Position numbers and translations under genes: made by a program. A stretch of DNA of 42,012 nucleotides from a virus: IMG/VR virus record IMGVR_UViG_3300031251_000050, positions 1 to 42,012 of that record; one strand, given 5' to 3'. The notes under the pieces were generated by a model. The model saw only the letters and a list, made by a program, of their open reading frames with translations. It was not told the DNA's origin and did not search any database. Every line of letters starts with the position of its first letter. The first letter of the stretch is position 1. This document shows positions 27,793 through 36,893 of this stretch, in pieces.

Positions 27793-28967
27793 TTGATGCC
27801 TTCGCCGAGAACGATCGAGTTCTTCGGCACGAGGTCGAGCGTTGTCTCGGTGCCGGTGCCGAACGCGCACGAGAACGTGCGCCGCACGACGTACATGGAC
27901 GCGTCCACGCTCGCCGACGGGACGTAGACGTCCGCCATCGTGTCGACGCCGTAGACGGTGCCATCGTCGGCCGCGTGGCGGGCCAGCGAGACGCTCACGA
28001 CGTCGCTCGTCTGCCTGCGCTTGCCGATCTCGTAGCGCCCGCGCTCGCGTGCCTGCGTTGCGTCGCGCGCGGCGTTGTCGTGCACGGTGATCGGCGCGTA
28101 GATGCCCGCCGCCTTCACTTCGTCGTCCGAGACGATCTCGTGAATCTGCGTGCGGTACCAGTCGCCGCCGTGGCTCTTGCCGTATACGTGCACCTCGCTC
28201 GGGCGCTGCGACATCGACAGCCGCCGTCGGAAGCTCTGCACGTTGTTGCTCACGCCGCCCGTGGCCGACGCGATGAGCTGGAAGCGATAGGCAGGCTTCT
28301 GCGTGTAGTTCGGGCGGCCGATGATGACCTTGCCGTCCGCGCTGCCCCACACGAGCAGCCCGAAGCGGCGAGCGTGCCGCGCGAGGTACGCGTAGGCGTT
28401 CTCGCCGGCTTGCGGCATCGCCTGGTCGACCTTGTACGCCTCGAGGTCGATCGGCGCCTGCGCCGAAAGCGTCGCGCCTGCAGCGGGCTTGCCCGTCACG
28501 AGCGAGCGCGCGGCGTCGCTGTTGACCGTGACGTCGGAGTCCGCGAAGCCGTACTTGCGCGTGATGGCCTTCACGACGTCGGCGAAGGTCATGCCCTCGA
28601 TCGCGAGATCGGGCAGCGCGTCGCCGTGCACGAGGCCGTGCATGTGGTCGCGCACGACGACGAGGATCGTCGAGCCCGTCTTGCGCGCGACCTCGTACTG
28701 GACGTCGTAGATGCGCCCGGTGTGCTGCAGCGTCTGGCCCTTCGGCGTCACGAGGCGCAGCGCCACCTTTCGGCCTGGCGCCAGGCCCTTCGGCCCGAGG
28801 TTCGCGCGCACGCCACGGCTCGACGAGATGAGCGCGGCGCCGAAGTGGAACTCGCCGCCGGGCTGCAACAGGTCGCTCTGGACCGTGTAGTCGCTGAAGA
28901 AGTCGAACTGCACGCCGTCGACGTCGAGCAGGATGTAGCTCGCATTCGCGGCCTTCGTCGCTGCCAT
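27789..28967 (-). CDS. Tail/baseplate hub protein (Mu gp44 / P2 gpD-like)
   Basis: This is a 392-residue protein. Its domain order fits phage hub proteins of the gpD/gp27 type: an N-terminal beta barrel (LLDVDGVQFDFFSDYTVQSD; VALRLVTPKGQTLQHTGRIY), the segment GMTFADVVKAITRKYGFAD, and AYLARHARRFGLLVWGSADG. The middle contains QSFRRRLSMSQRPSEVHVYG, and the C-terminal strand ends LVPKNSIVLGEGIK. In Mu-like phages this gene lies between the DNA-circularization protein and the spike, as here. Confidence 0.8.
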   Translation of the reverse strand: MAATKAANASYILLDVDGVQFDFFSDYTVQSDLLQPGGEFHFGAALISSSRGVRANLGPKGLAPGRKVALRLVTPKGQTLQHTGRIYDVQYEVARKTGSTILVVVRDHMHGLVHGDALPDLAIEGMTFADVVKAITRKYGFADSDVTVNSDAARSLVTGKPAAGATLSAQAPIDLEAYKVDQAMPQAGENAYAYLARHARRFGLLVWGSADGKVIIGRPNYTQKPAYRFQLIASATGGVSNNVQSFRRRLSMSQRPSEVHVYGKSHGGDWYRTQIHEIVSDDEVKAAGIYAPITVHDNAARDATQARERGRYEIGKRRQTSDVVSVSLARHAADDGTVYGVDTMADVYVPSASVDASMYVVRRTFSCAFGTGTETTLDLVPKNSIVLGEGIK

Positions 28968-28968
28968 G

Positions 28969-29883
28969 TCAGAGCTTCCGCAGCACGGTCAGCGTCACGC
29001 CCGCGTCGATCGCGTTGGCGTCGTAGATGTCTGGATTGAGCGCGAGCACGTCGGCCACGTCGTTCTTCGTCGCGGTCGCGACCTGCGTCACGTTCGTCGG
29101 CGCGCCCGTCGTGTAGCCGGTGATCTCCTGCGAGCTGGTCACCGTCTCGGCGAGCGTCTGCGCGTTCGCCTTGAGCGTGCGCAGCGCGTTCAGCAGCGGC
29201 CAGTCGCTCGGGGATGCGACTTCCTGCAGCTCCTCGAGCAGCGCGTCGACCGCGCCGACCATCGCGGCGATCTGCTGCACCGGACGCGCGAGGTCGTCTT
29301 GCAGCATGTCGATCTGGCCGATGATGTTTGTGGTCCAGTTGGCGAAGCTCGAGATCGTCGAGCCATCGTCGTAGGTGAACGGCTGAAAAGGGTCTTTCGT
29401 CACCGCGGCGAGCGCGGCATCAGCATCGCTCGCGGAGCTGCCGACGGCACCCTTCGGCGCGTCCACCTTCAGGTTCGAGAACTGCGCGGCCGAGTCCTCC
29501 TCGAACGTGATCGTGACGTGCGCGCCGTCGACGAATTCGGTCGTGTTGTCTTCGTCGATGTCGATGCTCGCGAGCGGGATGCGCCCCAGCGTCGGGATGA
29601 CGAGCGGGCCGCTGCGGGCTTCCTGCACGCGGTTGCGGAGCGTCGTGAGCGCGCCGGGCCATAGGTCGTTGGTGGCCGCAACGCCTTCGAGGCCGTTGAC
29701 GTAGACCGCCACGATCGTGCCCGCGAGCCCCTCGCGCGACATGTGCTCGATGTCGACGCCGGGACGGAACGGGTAGACGTGCCGCGCCTTCGCCGTGCCC
29801 GTGTGGAGCTTCACCGAGACGACCGGAATCACGATGCCGTCGAAGCTGCCCTCTTCGAGCGTCTCGTAGATCGTGTCGGCCAT
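28969..29883 (-). CDS. DNA-circularization N-domain-like tail protein (Mu gp43-like)
   Basis: This is a 304-residue protein. The N-terminal part, with SFDGIVIPVVSVKLHTGTAK and YPFRPGVDIEHMSREGLAGT, then VYVNGLEGVAATNDLWPGAL and LRNRVQEARSGPLVIPTLGR, matches the DNA_circ_N/Mu gp43 family, which despite its name acts in the tail. The middle is helical. The C-terminus, VATATKNDVADVLALNPDIY, looks like a LysM-type motif. The position between the tape measure and hub genes agrees. Confidence 0.75.
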   Translation of the reverse strand: MADTIYETLEEGSFDGIVIPVVSVKLHTGTAKARHVYPFRPGVDIEHMSREGLAGTIVAVYVNGLEGVAATNDLWPGALTTLRNRVQEARSGPLVIPTLGRIPLASIDIDEDNTTEFVDGAHVTITFEEDSAAQFSNLKVDAPKGAVGSSASDADAALAAVTKDPFQPFTYDDGSTISSFANWTTNIIGQIDMLQDDLARPVQQIAAMVGAVDALLEELQEVASPSDWPLLNALRTLKANAQTLAETVTSSQEITGYTTGAPTNVTQVATATKNDVADVLALNPDIYDANAIDAGVTLTVLRKL

Positions 29884-29886
29884 GGG

Positions 29887-30324
29887 TCAGGTGCCTTCGG
29901 GCAGCGTGTACAGCTCGACCATCCATCGCCCATCGGTCGCGAGCCGCACGCGCGAGCGCCAGTCGAGCGGCGCGCCGATCGTGTAGTGCGCGGTGACGTC
30001 GGTGCCGCGGTCGAGCGCGCCTTGGATGACGCCGATGGCCTGCAGCCCGTCGGGCGTCGTCGTCAGCTGCGCGAGCCGCTGCGGGCCGGTGACGATGGGC
30101 CCGAACTCGCCCGAGACGGTCACGTATGCGACGCCGGGGATGATCGACTGCGCCGTGCCCGTGAACGCCGCCGTCGGCGCCTCTGTGGCCGGCGCCGTGC
30201 CGCCCGCGATCGCAGGGTCCAGCGCCGAGGCTGCCGCGTACCGCGCGCGCACGCCCGCAACGGCCGCGGACGCAGCTGCGTCGGCATCGCTGCGGGACGC
30301 GTAGAAGGCGCGGGAGAGGGGCAC
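29887..30324 (-). CDS. Hypothetical tail protein after the tape measure
   Basis: This is a 145-residue protein from GTG 30324, which follows the tape measure stop by 1 base. The first 50 residues are Ala-rich and helical (RSDADAAASAAVAGVRARYA). The rest is beta-rich with ITVSGEFGP-like strands (YVTVSGEFGPIVTGPQRLAQ) and WMVELYTLPEGT at the end. In Mu-like phages this spot is variable. A role in the tail tip is inferred from position only. Confidence 0.5.
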   Translation of the reverse strand: MPLSRAFYASRSDADAAASAAVAGVRARYAAASALDPAIAGGTAPATEAPTAAFTGTAQSIIPGVAYVTVSGEFGPIVTGPQRLAQLTTTPDGLQAIGVIQGALDRGTDVTAHYTIGAPLDWRSRVRLATDGRWMVELYTLPEGT

Positions 30325-30325
30325 G

Positions 30326-32947
30326 TCAGATCCTTGGTTCGGTCTTGAACAGCGAGACGCCCTGCGATGCCGAGCGTGCGCGCTTGCCAAGCTCGTCGAC
30401 GGAGTCCTTCGCCTTGTCGAGCGCCACCACGAGCGCCTCGAGCTTCTTCGTCGTCGGGTCGATCACGCCCTTGCCCGAGCCGTCGACCATCGTCGTCGAC
30501 GAGCGCACGGCGCCCCAGCTGCCGCCGCCGATGTCGCCGCGGCCTGCGCGGGGACTGTGGCCGCCCATCGCCGCCATCGCTTCGGCTTCGGCGAGGCGCT
30601 GCGCGTTGGAACCCGCACGGCCGCCGACGGACACAGGGAACGCGTCGCCAAGCAACTGGTCGCGCTTGGCACTGCGCGACGGCACCATGGAGAAGCCGCC
30701 TTCGCTGCCGATGGCGTCCTGAATGAGCTTCGTGTCGCTCTTGGCGCCCTTCAGGTCGCCGAGCGTGTACGGCGCCGCAGGGTCGACGGTGTGCGCCAGC
30801 GAGTCGACGCCGTTTTTGCGAGCGTGGTTGATGATGGTGCCGATCATGAGGCCGGCGCCCGTGCCGAGCGCGGAGCCCACGACCGGCGCCGACGTCATGA
30901 GGCCGGCGAGCATCGACGTGCCGCCCGTCGCGCCGCCAGCACCCGCAGCACCGGCGCCAGCGCCCGGCAGCGGAAGATCGCCGCCACCGCCGCCCATGCC
31001 TGCGGGCCAGTTGGTCACGAAGACAGGCGTCGAGTTCGCGCTCTGGACCATGTTGCCGACGCTGCCGACGGCGCCGCCGAGCATGCGCCCAGCAGCTCCG
31101 GGAACGGTGTTGACGAGGCCGCCTGCGAGCCAGCGCGCCGCCGCCGGGATAGCGACGCCACCGAAGCCTTTGGCCATGCCGAGCGCGCCGGTGCCGGCGA
31201 TCGCGGTCATCGCCGCGAGCGCGGGGTGCTTGCCAACGAAGTCGAGCAGGCTGCCGATCGCGTCGATGAAGCGCGGCATCGTGTCGACGATCTTGTCGAT
31301 GAGCGGCCCAAGCTTCTCGGCGATCTTCTGCCGCATCGTCTCGAGCGAGTTCGCGAGCTGCACCGACTGCTCGCCGATGGCGGCAGACGCGTCCTTCTGC
31401 ATCTCGCCGACGCTGGCGTTCTTGAGCGATGCGTCGCCGCCGAGCAGCGCGTTCATCGCGTCCATGCCCTTGCCGGCGATGGGATGCCCCTGCGCATCAG
31501 TGCCGCGCCCCTGGTAGGCATCGATCAGCGTCGCGATGGCCTTACCGCCGCGCGACGGGTCGAAAATCTTCGAGAGCTTCGTACGGTCGCCGCCAGTGGC
31601 CGCGATCACGCTGGTGATGATGTCCACGGGGTTGCGCGCGTTGCCGTGCTCGTCCTCGTAGTTCACGCCCATCGCTTCGATCTTGCCGCGCTTCTTCGTG
31701 AGCGCATCGAGCGCGCTGTCGAATGCGGTGCGCGCCATTGCGCCAGAGCCCGTCGAGCGACGAGCTTCGTTCGCGAAGCCGAGGAACCTGTCGCCGCCGC
31801 TCGCGATGTCGGGGCCGAAGCTCGCCAACATCTGCTCGGACTGCGCGACCATGTCCTTGGCGCGGAACACTCCGGTTTTGCCGACGAAGTGCATGCGCGC
31901 CATGAACGAGTCGATCGCGGTGTCGTTCATGCCGTGCGAGCCGAGGTTCGCGCGCATCTTGGCGATGTCGGCCGGGTCGGCGCCCATCGCGCGCGCCTGC
32001 GTGGCGATCTTGTCGAGGCTCGCGAGCGCAGACGCCCCGGAGCCCTTCTCGCTTGCGGCGTCGATCGCGCTCATGAGTTCCGTCTGCGAGTAGCCCGACG
32101 TGCGCGCGACATCCGCAAGCCGCGACTTGGCCGCGCCCTCGTTGAAGTTCGCATCGCCGAACGAGCCGCCAGCGGTGCGGGCCTCGATGGCCACCGAACG
32201 CATGCCGCGACTGATCGCCGCGCGCTCCTGGATGATGTCGCCGACGTCGTAGCCACGCGACACGCCCATGCCGTTGGCAACCTCTCGCACGCCTCGAGCC
32301 GCGAGCCCGTACGTGTAGCGCGCGGCGCTGCCGACGCCCTCGACGAGCCCGACCGCGGCGCCCTTGTAGAGCCGACGATCCTCGAATGCGCGGTCGCGGG
32401 CGTACTGGCGTGCGTCGCGCTCGCGCGAGCGCTGGTCGGCGTTCTGCCGCCGCACCTGCTCACGCATGCCGCGCTCTTGCGCCTGCTCGACCCAGCGCTG
32501 CAGCTCGCTCGCCTCGGCCTTCTCGGCTTTGGCGCGCATCTTCGCCTCGCGCTCGGTCGCCTTCGTCTTGGCGGCCTCGGCCTTCTCGTGCGCCTTGACC
32601 TCGGCGGAGAGCGCCTTCTCGACGGACTTCGCCGCCGACGTTGCCGAGCGCTCCTTTTCCTTCGCCGCGCGTTCCATCTCGCGCACGCGCTCGCGCGCCA
32701 TGCGGATCTCGAACGTGCGGTTCAGCTCGCCGACCTTCTTCTGATGCGCCGCCTCGTCGTCGACCACGCGGCGCACGTCACGCGAGCCAGCACGCCGCGC
32801 CTGCACGCGCGTCGCCTCGACGCCTGCCGTGACGCGAGCTTCCTCGCGAGCCTGGTCGCGCGCAGCCTGCGAGACGGAGCGGATCGCCGAGATGGCTTCC
32901 GCCTGCCCGCGCACGCTGATGCGGTAGACAAGTTCGCGGTTGCTCAT
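30326..32947 (-). CDS. Tape measure protein
   Basis: This is an 873-residue protein. The N-terminus (1-200) is a charged coiled coil full of KAEKAEAxE patterns. The region 215-480 shows the typical phage tape-measure signature: AAKSRLADVARTSGYSQTEL, then SFGPDIASGGDRFLGFANEA and KIFDPSRGGKAIATLIDAYQ. Then comes a hydrophobic, Gly/Ala-rich stretch (about 600-740) that may insert into the membrane, and a helical tail. By the usual rule of about 0.15 nm per residue it would set a tail of roughly 130 nm. Its ATG overlaps the end of the frameshifted chaperone reading frame. Confidence 0.95.
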   Translation of the reverse strand: MSNRELVYRISVRGQAEAISAIRSVSQAARDQAREEARVTAGVEATRVQARRAGSRDVRRVVDDEAAHQKKVGELNRTFEIRMARERVREMERAAKEKERSATSAAKSVEKALSAEVKAHEKAEAAKTKATEREAKMRAKAEKAEASELQRWVEQAQERGMREQVRRQNADQRSRERDARQYARDRAFEDRRLYKGAAVGLVEGVGSAARYTYGLAARGVREVANGMGVSRGYDVGDIIQERAAISRGMRSVAIEARTAGGSFGDANFNEGAAKSRLADVARTSGYSQTELMSAIDAASEKGSGASALASLDKIATQARAMGADPADIAKMRANLGSHGMNDTAIDSFMARMHFVGKTGVFRAKDMVAQSEQMLASFGPDIASGGDRFLGFANEARRSTGSGAMARTAFDSALDALTKKRGKIEAMGVNYEDEHGNARNPVDIITSVIAATGGDRTKLSKIFDPSRGGKAIATLIDAYQGRGTDAQGHPIAGKGMDAMNALLGGDASLKNASVGEMQKDASAAIGEQSVQLANSLETMRQKIAEKLGPLIDKIVDTMPRFIDAIGSLLDFVGKHPALAAMTAIAGTGALGMAKGFGGVAIPAAARWLAGGLVNTVPGAAGRMLGGAVGSVGNMVQSANSTPVFVTNWPAGMGGGGGDLPLPGAGAGAAGAGGATGGTSMLAGLMTSAPVVGSALGTGAGLMIGTIINHARKNGVDSLAHTVDPAAPYTLGDLKGAKSDTKLIQDAIGSEGGFSMVPSRSAKRDQLLGDAFPVSVGGRAGSNAQRLAEAEAMAAMGGHSPRAGRGDIGGGSWGAVRSSTTMVDGSGKGVIDPTTKKLEALVVALDKAKDSVDELGKRARSASQGVSLFKTEPRI

Positions 32948-33620
32948 CGTCTCTTCAGCTTTCGGATGGCGTCACGCGCGCTCGGCTTTGGCGGCGCCTT
33001 CGACTCGCTCACGCGTTCGGCTTCTGCTCGTCGCTTGCTTCGGATGGACTCGACGGCTCGGAGGACTCCGAGGTAGTGGAGGACTTGGCCATCCGTAGTG
33101 CGAGCAGCTCCAACACCGTAGTAGTGATGAAGTCCTTCTGCGTGCGCGAATCGTACAGCACTAAAGGGTCAGCACTCGCCCTTTGGGCGATGGCTGAGAG
33201 CATGGCCTCGTAGCGTTCGTCGGTGAGCGTCGAGAACAGCGGGCCGACCTCGTCCTGAAACGCGTTGTACGCGCGCAGGAGCAGGGCGATCTCGTTCGTC
33301 GACAGCGTGCCGCGCAGCGTCCCGCTACCCGCCCAGCACTCGTCGGGCTTCTCAGGGTCGCGCAGTGCGAGCGCCAGGACTTCGATGTCGCGCGCGTCGG
33401 CGAGAATCTCGTCTCGCGTCGGCGCGCCCTTCGTCCCGTCGATCTTGCCGCACTGGTGGTCGGCGTAGATTTCGGCGTTCACCCGCGCGCGGTCGAGGTC
33501 CATCGCGGACAGGGCCCGGATGTGCACCACGATATCGCGCGGGCCCTTCGGCGTCTGCCGCGTGAAGGTGAAGTCTTTGCCGACCGTGTCGCCGAGCGAG
33601 AGAGCTTCGAGCTTCGCCAT
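32944..33620 (-). CDS. Tail assembly chaperone, -1 frameshift product (G-T type)
   Basis: The upstream gene (33620-33009) contains the slippery heptamer C_CCT_TTA at 33168-33162, in the right phase (codons 152-153). A -1 shift there continues for 72 codons without a stop, through GLHHYYGVGAARTTDGQVLH and YLGVLRAVESIRSKRRAEAE, to a TGA at 32946-32944 that overlaps the tape measure ATG. The product would be about 225 residues. Two-protein chaperones made by frameshifting just before the tape measure gene are a rule in tailed phages. The whole -1 frame has good codon use and protein-like sequence. Confidence 0.75.
33009..33620 (-). CDS. Tail assembly chaperone, unshifted form
   Basis: This is a 203-residue protein. 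The N-terminus resembles phage tail chaperone/tail tube-initiator proteins: FTFTRQTPKGPRDIVVHIRA, then DEILADARDIEVLALALRDP and STNEIALLLRAYNAFQDEVG. After the slippery site the 0-frame tail becomes Ser/Glu-rich (SSTTSESSEPSSPSEASDEQ) and looks non-globular, as expected for a dual-coding stretch. Position directly before the tape measure and after the tube gene is canonical. Confidence 0.75.
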   Translation of the reverse strand: MAKLEALSLGDTVGKDFTFTRQTPKGPRDIVVHIRALSAMDLDRARVNAEIYADHQCGKIDGTKGAPTRDEILADARDIEVLALALRDPEKPDECWAGSGTLRGTLSTNEIALLLRAYNAFQDEVGPLFSTLTDERYEAMLSAIAQRASADPLVLYDSRTQKDFITTTVLELLALRMAKSSTTSESSEPSSPSEASDEQKPNA

Positions 33621-33997
33621 CAGAGGATCTTCAGCTGGCCCGTGACGCCCCAGTCGCAGGTCACGTTGCTCGACTCGCCCATGGAGTAGGACGCCTCGGC
33701 GACGATGCCCTGGACCTGCACGCGCAGGCCATCGGAGAGCACGGCCTGCAGCTTCACGATCTTCTGTCGAGCGACGAGGTCAGTGAGGTTGAGGCGCGTG
33801 CCGGACTTGAGCACGGCTTCGTTGACCGTGATCGTGCCGACGAGGGTGCCCTTGTGCGAGCCGCGAACGCCGCCGCGCAAGGTCTTGACGAGGCCGGAGC
33901 CGTTCGCCATCGACACTTTGCCGCTCGTGATCTCGGCGAGCGACTCGCCTCCCGCGATGATGTCGCCGCGGGCGAATTCCTCGAAGTCGTTGGCCAT
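33620..33997 (-). CDS. Tail tube protein
   Basis: This is a 125-residue protein from ATG 33997 (GGAG 6 bases upstream; a TTG at 34009 is not favoured). Segments EFARGDIIAGGESLAEITSG, then LVGTITVNEAVLKSGTRLNL and the closing VTCDWGVTGQLKIL are consistent with the small beta-barrel tube proteins that follow sheath genes in Mu-like phages (Mu gpM position). It polymerises inside the sheath. It shares a GGAGCAC-x4-ATG start region with other abundant virion genes, and a 92-base leader with a strong hairpin precedes it. Confidence 0.75.
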   Translation of the reverse strand: MANDFEEFARGDIIAGGESLAEITSGKVSMANGSGLVKTLRGGVRGSHKGTLVGTITVNEAVLKSGTRLNLTDLVARQKIVKLQAVLSDGLRVQVQGIVAEASYSMGESSNVTCDWGVTGQLKIL

Positions 33998-34089
33998 GCT
34001 GTGCTCCAAACGGCGACGGGCCCGCGCCGCCGATTGGCGGCCGAGCCCGTCATGTGGATGTGATGTGAGAGCGGACTACGGCGCAGCGA
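33998..34089 (-). promoter_or_regulatory. Leader of the tube gene with hairpin and TCTCAC motif
   Basis: The gap holds, in minus-strand order, GCTCTCACATCACATCCACA (34073-34054), then a long hairpin with outer arms 34015-34021/34045-34051 (GACGGGC/GCCCGTC) and inner arms 34026-34031/34036-34041 (GCCGCC/GGCGGC), then TTTGGAGCACAGC before the ATG. A similar TCTCA-CACA motif and GGAGCAC site occur in the leaders of the capsid and decoration genes. The hairpin may limit read-through from the sheath or protect the downstream mRNA. Confidence 0.5.
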
Positions 34090-35601
34090 CTACGAGAGCG
34101 CCTTGATCTGGCCCGAGAACTGGACGAACCACTTCGGCGGGTGAATCGGCATCGTGGCGTTCACGCGCCCCGGCGACGACGCGGCGAGGTTGAACGACCA
34201 CGACGCGAGGTCGGTCGGCAGCGCGGTCGCGTCGATCCAGCCCTTGCGAGCCCACGACTGCGCGAGCCCGCTGCAGAAGCCCTTGATGCGCGCCGGGGTC
34301 GTGGTGCGCGGCGGCACCTCGTCGTCGCTGTCGAGCGGGTCGTCGATGAGGTTCAGGCCCGCGAACTCGCTCGGGACGCTCGTGAGCAGCTCTTCGGCGA
34401 ACGCCTGCGGGACGGTCACGTTCGACGTGTCCAGCTGGCGCGTGTCGGGGTTGCCGCTCGCGTCCTGCGAGTGCGTCGTGATGCTGCGGACGATGTAGAC
34501 GTGACCAGATGCGGTGACCTGCAGCGGCGTCAGCCCGACGTCGAGCGCGCTCGCGGCGCTGGTGTCGGTCATGTAGTTCGCCGCGTTCGACTGCGGCTGG
34601 ACCACCGGGTAGAGGTCCGCGACGTCGATGTTCCACTTCGAGATGTTCACCGACGGCTGGTCTTCTTCGGCTGCTGCGCGCACCGCTGCGACCGCGCTCG
34701 CCACGACGATCGGAAGGTCCTCGGCGCCGGGGTGAAACACGCCCTGCATCAGACCTTCGTTGAGCGTCTGCACTTGCGTGGTCGCGGTGCCGAGCGACGA
34801 CGTCGAGCAGTAGATCGCCTGTTCCTCGCGGTTGACCGTGGGGCCGACCTGCGCGAGCAGATGGACCTGAACGGCCTGCAGTCCGGTCGTGTCGGTCATC
34901 GCCACCGCGATGCGGTGGTAGAGCGACGCGGCAATCGTCGCGATCGCGGCCGTCAGGACTTCGGAGCCCGTGCCGCTGCCGAGCGTCGCCGCCGACAGCG
35001 TGACCGTTGTCGCAGTGACAGACGAGTCCATGTCGTAACGGAGCGTCACGGCGTTGCCGCGGGTGCCGTTGTGGCGATAGGTCACCGTCACGACCGCCGA
35101 AGCGGGCGACGCGGTGACGCACAGGCTCGACGCGAGGCCGTTGATGGCCGCCGAGACGTTCGCCGCGATGGTGATCGCGCTCTGGCCGCTCGTGATGCCG
35201 ACCGTGACCTTCTGGCCGTGGATGTACAGGCGTAGGTCACCCGAGCCCGTCGCCGCGTTGGCGATCGTGATCGTCGCGGTCGCCTTCGCGCCGGACGGCT
35301 CGGGGATCGCGATCATGTACGCGTCGATGTCGGGCTGTAGCGTCAGCGCCGCCTTGTACCCGAGGTGAAGCTCCGAGCCGGGCCCGGCATAGGTCGACGC
35401 GTCGTCGATGCTCGTCGGATGCACGACCTGGCTTCCGGCCGTCATGGTGCCGGTGCCGGTCGTCATCTGGCCGAAGATCAGGACCTTCTTCTTGCGACCG
35501 CCCGCGCTCGCGGTGCCGGCGCCGAGCTGCACCTGCAGGAAGACGGCGGGGTACTTGTTCGCGCTCGAGACGCCGACGGCGCCAGTGCTAGCAGTGGGCA
35601 T
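34090..35601 (-). CDS. Contractile tail sheath protein
   Basis: This is a 503-residue protein. The N-terminus KYPAVFLQVQLGAGTASAGG and VLIFGQMTTGTGTMTAGSQV, the middle TLNEGLMQGVFHPGAEDLPI, and the C-terminal ARKGWIDATALPTDLASWSF with the closing WFVQFSGQIKALS match the Mu gpL-type sheath family. It forms the outer contractile cylinder around the tube. A GGAGCACGCAC site precedes the ATG. It is placed directly before the tube gene, as expected. Confidence 0.9.
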   Translation of the reverse strand: MPTASTGAVGVSSANKYPAVFLQVQLGAGTASAGGRKKKVLIFGQMTTGTGTMTAGSQVVHPTSIDDASTYAGPGSELHLGYKAALTLQPDIDAYMIAIPEPSGAKATATITIANAATGSGDLRLYIHGQKVTVGITSGQSAITIAANVSAAINGLASSLCVTASPASAVVTVTYRHNGTRGNAVTLRYDMDSSVTATTVTLSAATLGSGTGSEVLTAAIATIAASLYHRIAVAMTDTTGLQAVQVHLLAQVGPTVNREEQAIYCSTSSLGTATTQVQTLNEGLMQGVFHPGAEDLPIVVASAVAAVRAAAEEDQPSVNISKWNIDVADLYPVVQPQSNAANYMTDTSAASALDVGLTPLQVTASGHVYIVRSITTHSQDASGNPDTRQLDTSNVTVPQAFAEELLTSVPSEFAGLNLIDDPLDSDDEVPPRTTTPARIKGFCSGLAQSWARKGWIDATALPTDLASWSFNLAASSPGRVNATMPIHPPKWFVQFSGQIKALS

Positions 35602-35618
35602 GTGCGTGCTCCGTCAGC

Positions 35619-36047
35619 TCAGGTGGATTCGATGGCGGCGACCGCGGCGGCGTGCGCGGCGAGCTCGCTCGCGGTGGCGGCGGCCTCGGCAGCGGCCTGC
35701 GCGACGCGCGCGGCCTTGTGCGCCTTGGTCGCCCGCATGAGGTCGAGGTCGCGCAGGGCGTTGGTCGCCTTGCCGTCCGCGGCGATCTCGACGCTCTCGA
35801 GGTAGTCGAGGTCGCCGTCGAGGATGGCGCGGCGGAAGAAGTGGTCGGACGTCTCGGTGACGACTTCGGGCTCGTCGCCTGCGAACGTCCACACCTCACG
35901 CGGAACGGCCTTGCCGCTCACGGGATCGATGACGGTGCCGTCGAAGCTGCGCAGCCAGCCAACGCGACGCTGCGGGACGCGGCCGATCGAGAACGGATCG
36001 AGCACCGTGCGCCCCGCAACGGGAGCGACGAGAAAGCCCTTGGGCAT
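35619..36047 (-). CDS. DUF2635-like protein with long helical C-terminus
   Basis: This is a 142-residue protein. The first 80 residues, with LVAPVAGRTVLDPFSIG and GTVIDPVSGKAVPREVWTFA, resemble the small DUF2635 protein that precedes the sheath gene in Mu-like phages. The last 50 residues are an Ala-rich helix (AARVAQAAAEAAATASELAA) not present in short family members. It may bridge the tail terminator and the sheath. Confidence 0.6.
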   Translation of the reverse strand: MPKGFLVAPVAGRTVLDPFSIGRVPQRRVGWLRSFDGTVIDPVSGKAVPREVWTFAGDEPEVVTETSDHFFRRAILDGDLDYLESVEIAADGKATNALRDLDLMRATKAHKAARVAQAAAEAAATASELAAHAAAVAAIEST

Positions 36048-36062
36048 GGGAGACTCCTGCGA

Positions 36063-36893
36063 CTACGGGGTCGCGATGTCGGTCGAGACGGTGAACTCGT
36101 CGCCGATGGCGCTCGCGCCCACGGTGTTGAGCTTCTGCGTCGAGGCGTTGGCGTCTTGGAACGGCCGTCCGCGCGCTGAGAAGCGCGTCGAGATGACCAG
36201 CTCGTACGTGTTGTACTCAGGCGACGATCGGACCTGTTTCCAGGACTCGAACATCACGGGCGCGCTGCCGACCTTGCCGCCGACAATGGCCGCGACGAGC
36301 GCGTCGCCGACCGCGTCCGCACTCGCGGCGCGTCGCTGCGTGTGGGCGAGCGATGACAGGTTCACGCGGATGCGGAAGCGCGCCATGCCGATGTGATGCC
36401 GCGACAGCCGGTCGCTCACCGTGCCCGATGCGCGCTCGATGTCGACGGACACGAGCATCGCGAGCACGCTGCCGAGGCCGCCAGACGCGTACGGGTCGGC
36501 GTCCGAGGGCATGCGGTCGATCTCGGTGAACGAGGTCAGGACCGCGGCGGCGTTCTGCGCGAAGTCGCTGGCCACCGTGCCGCTCGCAACGATGCCGGTC
36601 GGCGGCGTCTGCCAGGTGACCGGCGTGCCGGCGAGCACGGGGGCGAAGTTGTTGGCGGGCAGCGTCGGCGTGAGCGACATCAGCCGCACACGCACCGGCG
36701 TGCCGGCGATGTAGACGCGCGCGCCCTGGATGACGCGCACGAGACGGCCATCGGGCAGCGAGCCGAGCTGGCCACGATCGAGCGTCGTGCGGTCGACGGT
36801 GGACGTCGCCGTGACGATGCCCTGCACGGGGCCGAGCACGCAGTCGCTGGCCTTGTCGAGCACCTGCGCCGACAGCTCTGCGAACGGGCTCAT
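36063..36893 (-). CDS. Neck/tail-terminator-region protein (Mu gp37-like by position)
   Basis: This is a 276-residue protein. The N-terminus, with CVLGPVQGIVTATSTVDRTT, is beta-rich. A region ASGTVSDRLSRHHIGMARFR followed by IRVNLSSLAHTQRRAASADA and a closing YELVISTRFSARG strand looks like tail-completion folds. It is longer than the usual Mu gp37 (DUF1834) proteins. Assignment to the neck is by gene order. Its start overlaps the upstream gene's stop. Confidence 0.5.
   Translation of the reverse strand: MSPFAELSAQVLDKASDCVLGPVQGIVTATSTVDRTTLDRGQLGSLPDGRLVRVIQGARVYIAGTPVRVRLMSLTPTLPANNFAPVLAGTPVTWQTPPTGIVASGTVASDFAQNAAAVLTSFTEIDRMPSDADPYASGGLGSVLAMLVSVDIERASGTVSDRLSRHHIGMARFRIRVNLSSLAHTQRRAASADAVGDALVAAIVGGKVGSAPVMFESWKQVRSSPEYNTYELVISTRFSARGRPFQDANASTQKLNTVGASAIGDEFTVSTDIATP

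Noticed and set aside
30557-33076. Plus-strand open frame of about 840 codons opposite the tape measure gene
   Set aside because: Composition is Arg/Ala/His/Val-rich with no motif, and the minus strand encodes a clear tape measure protein.
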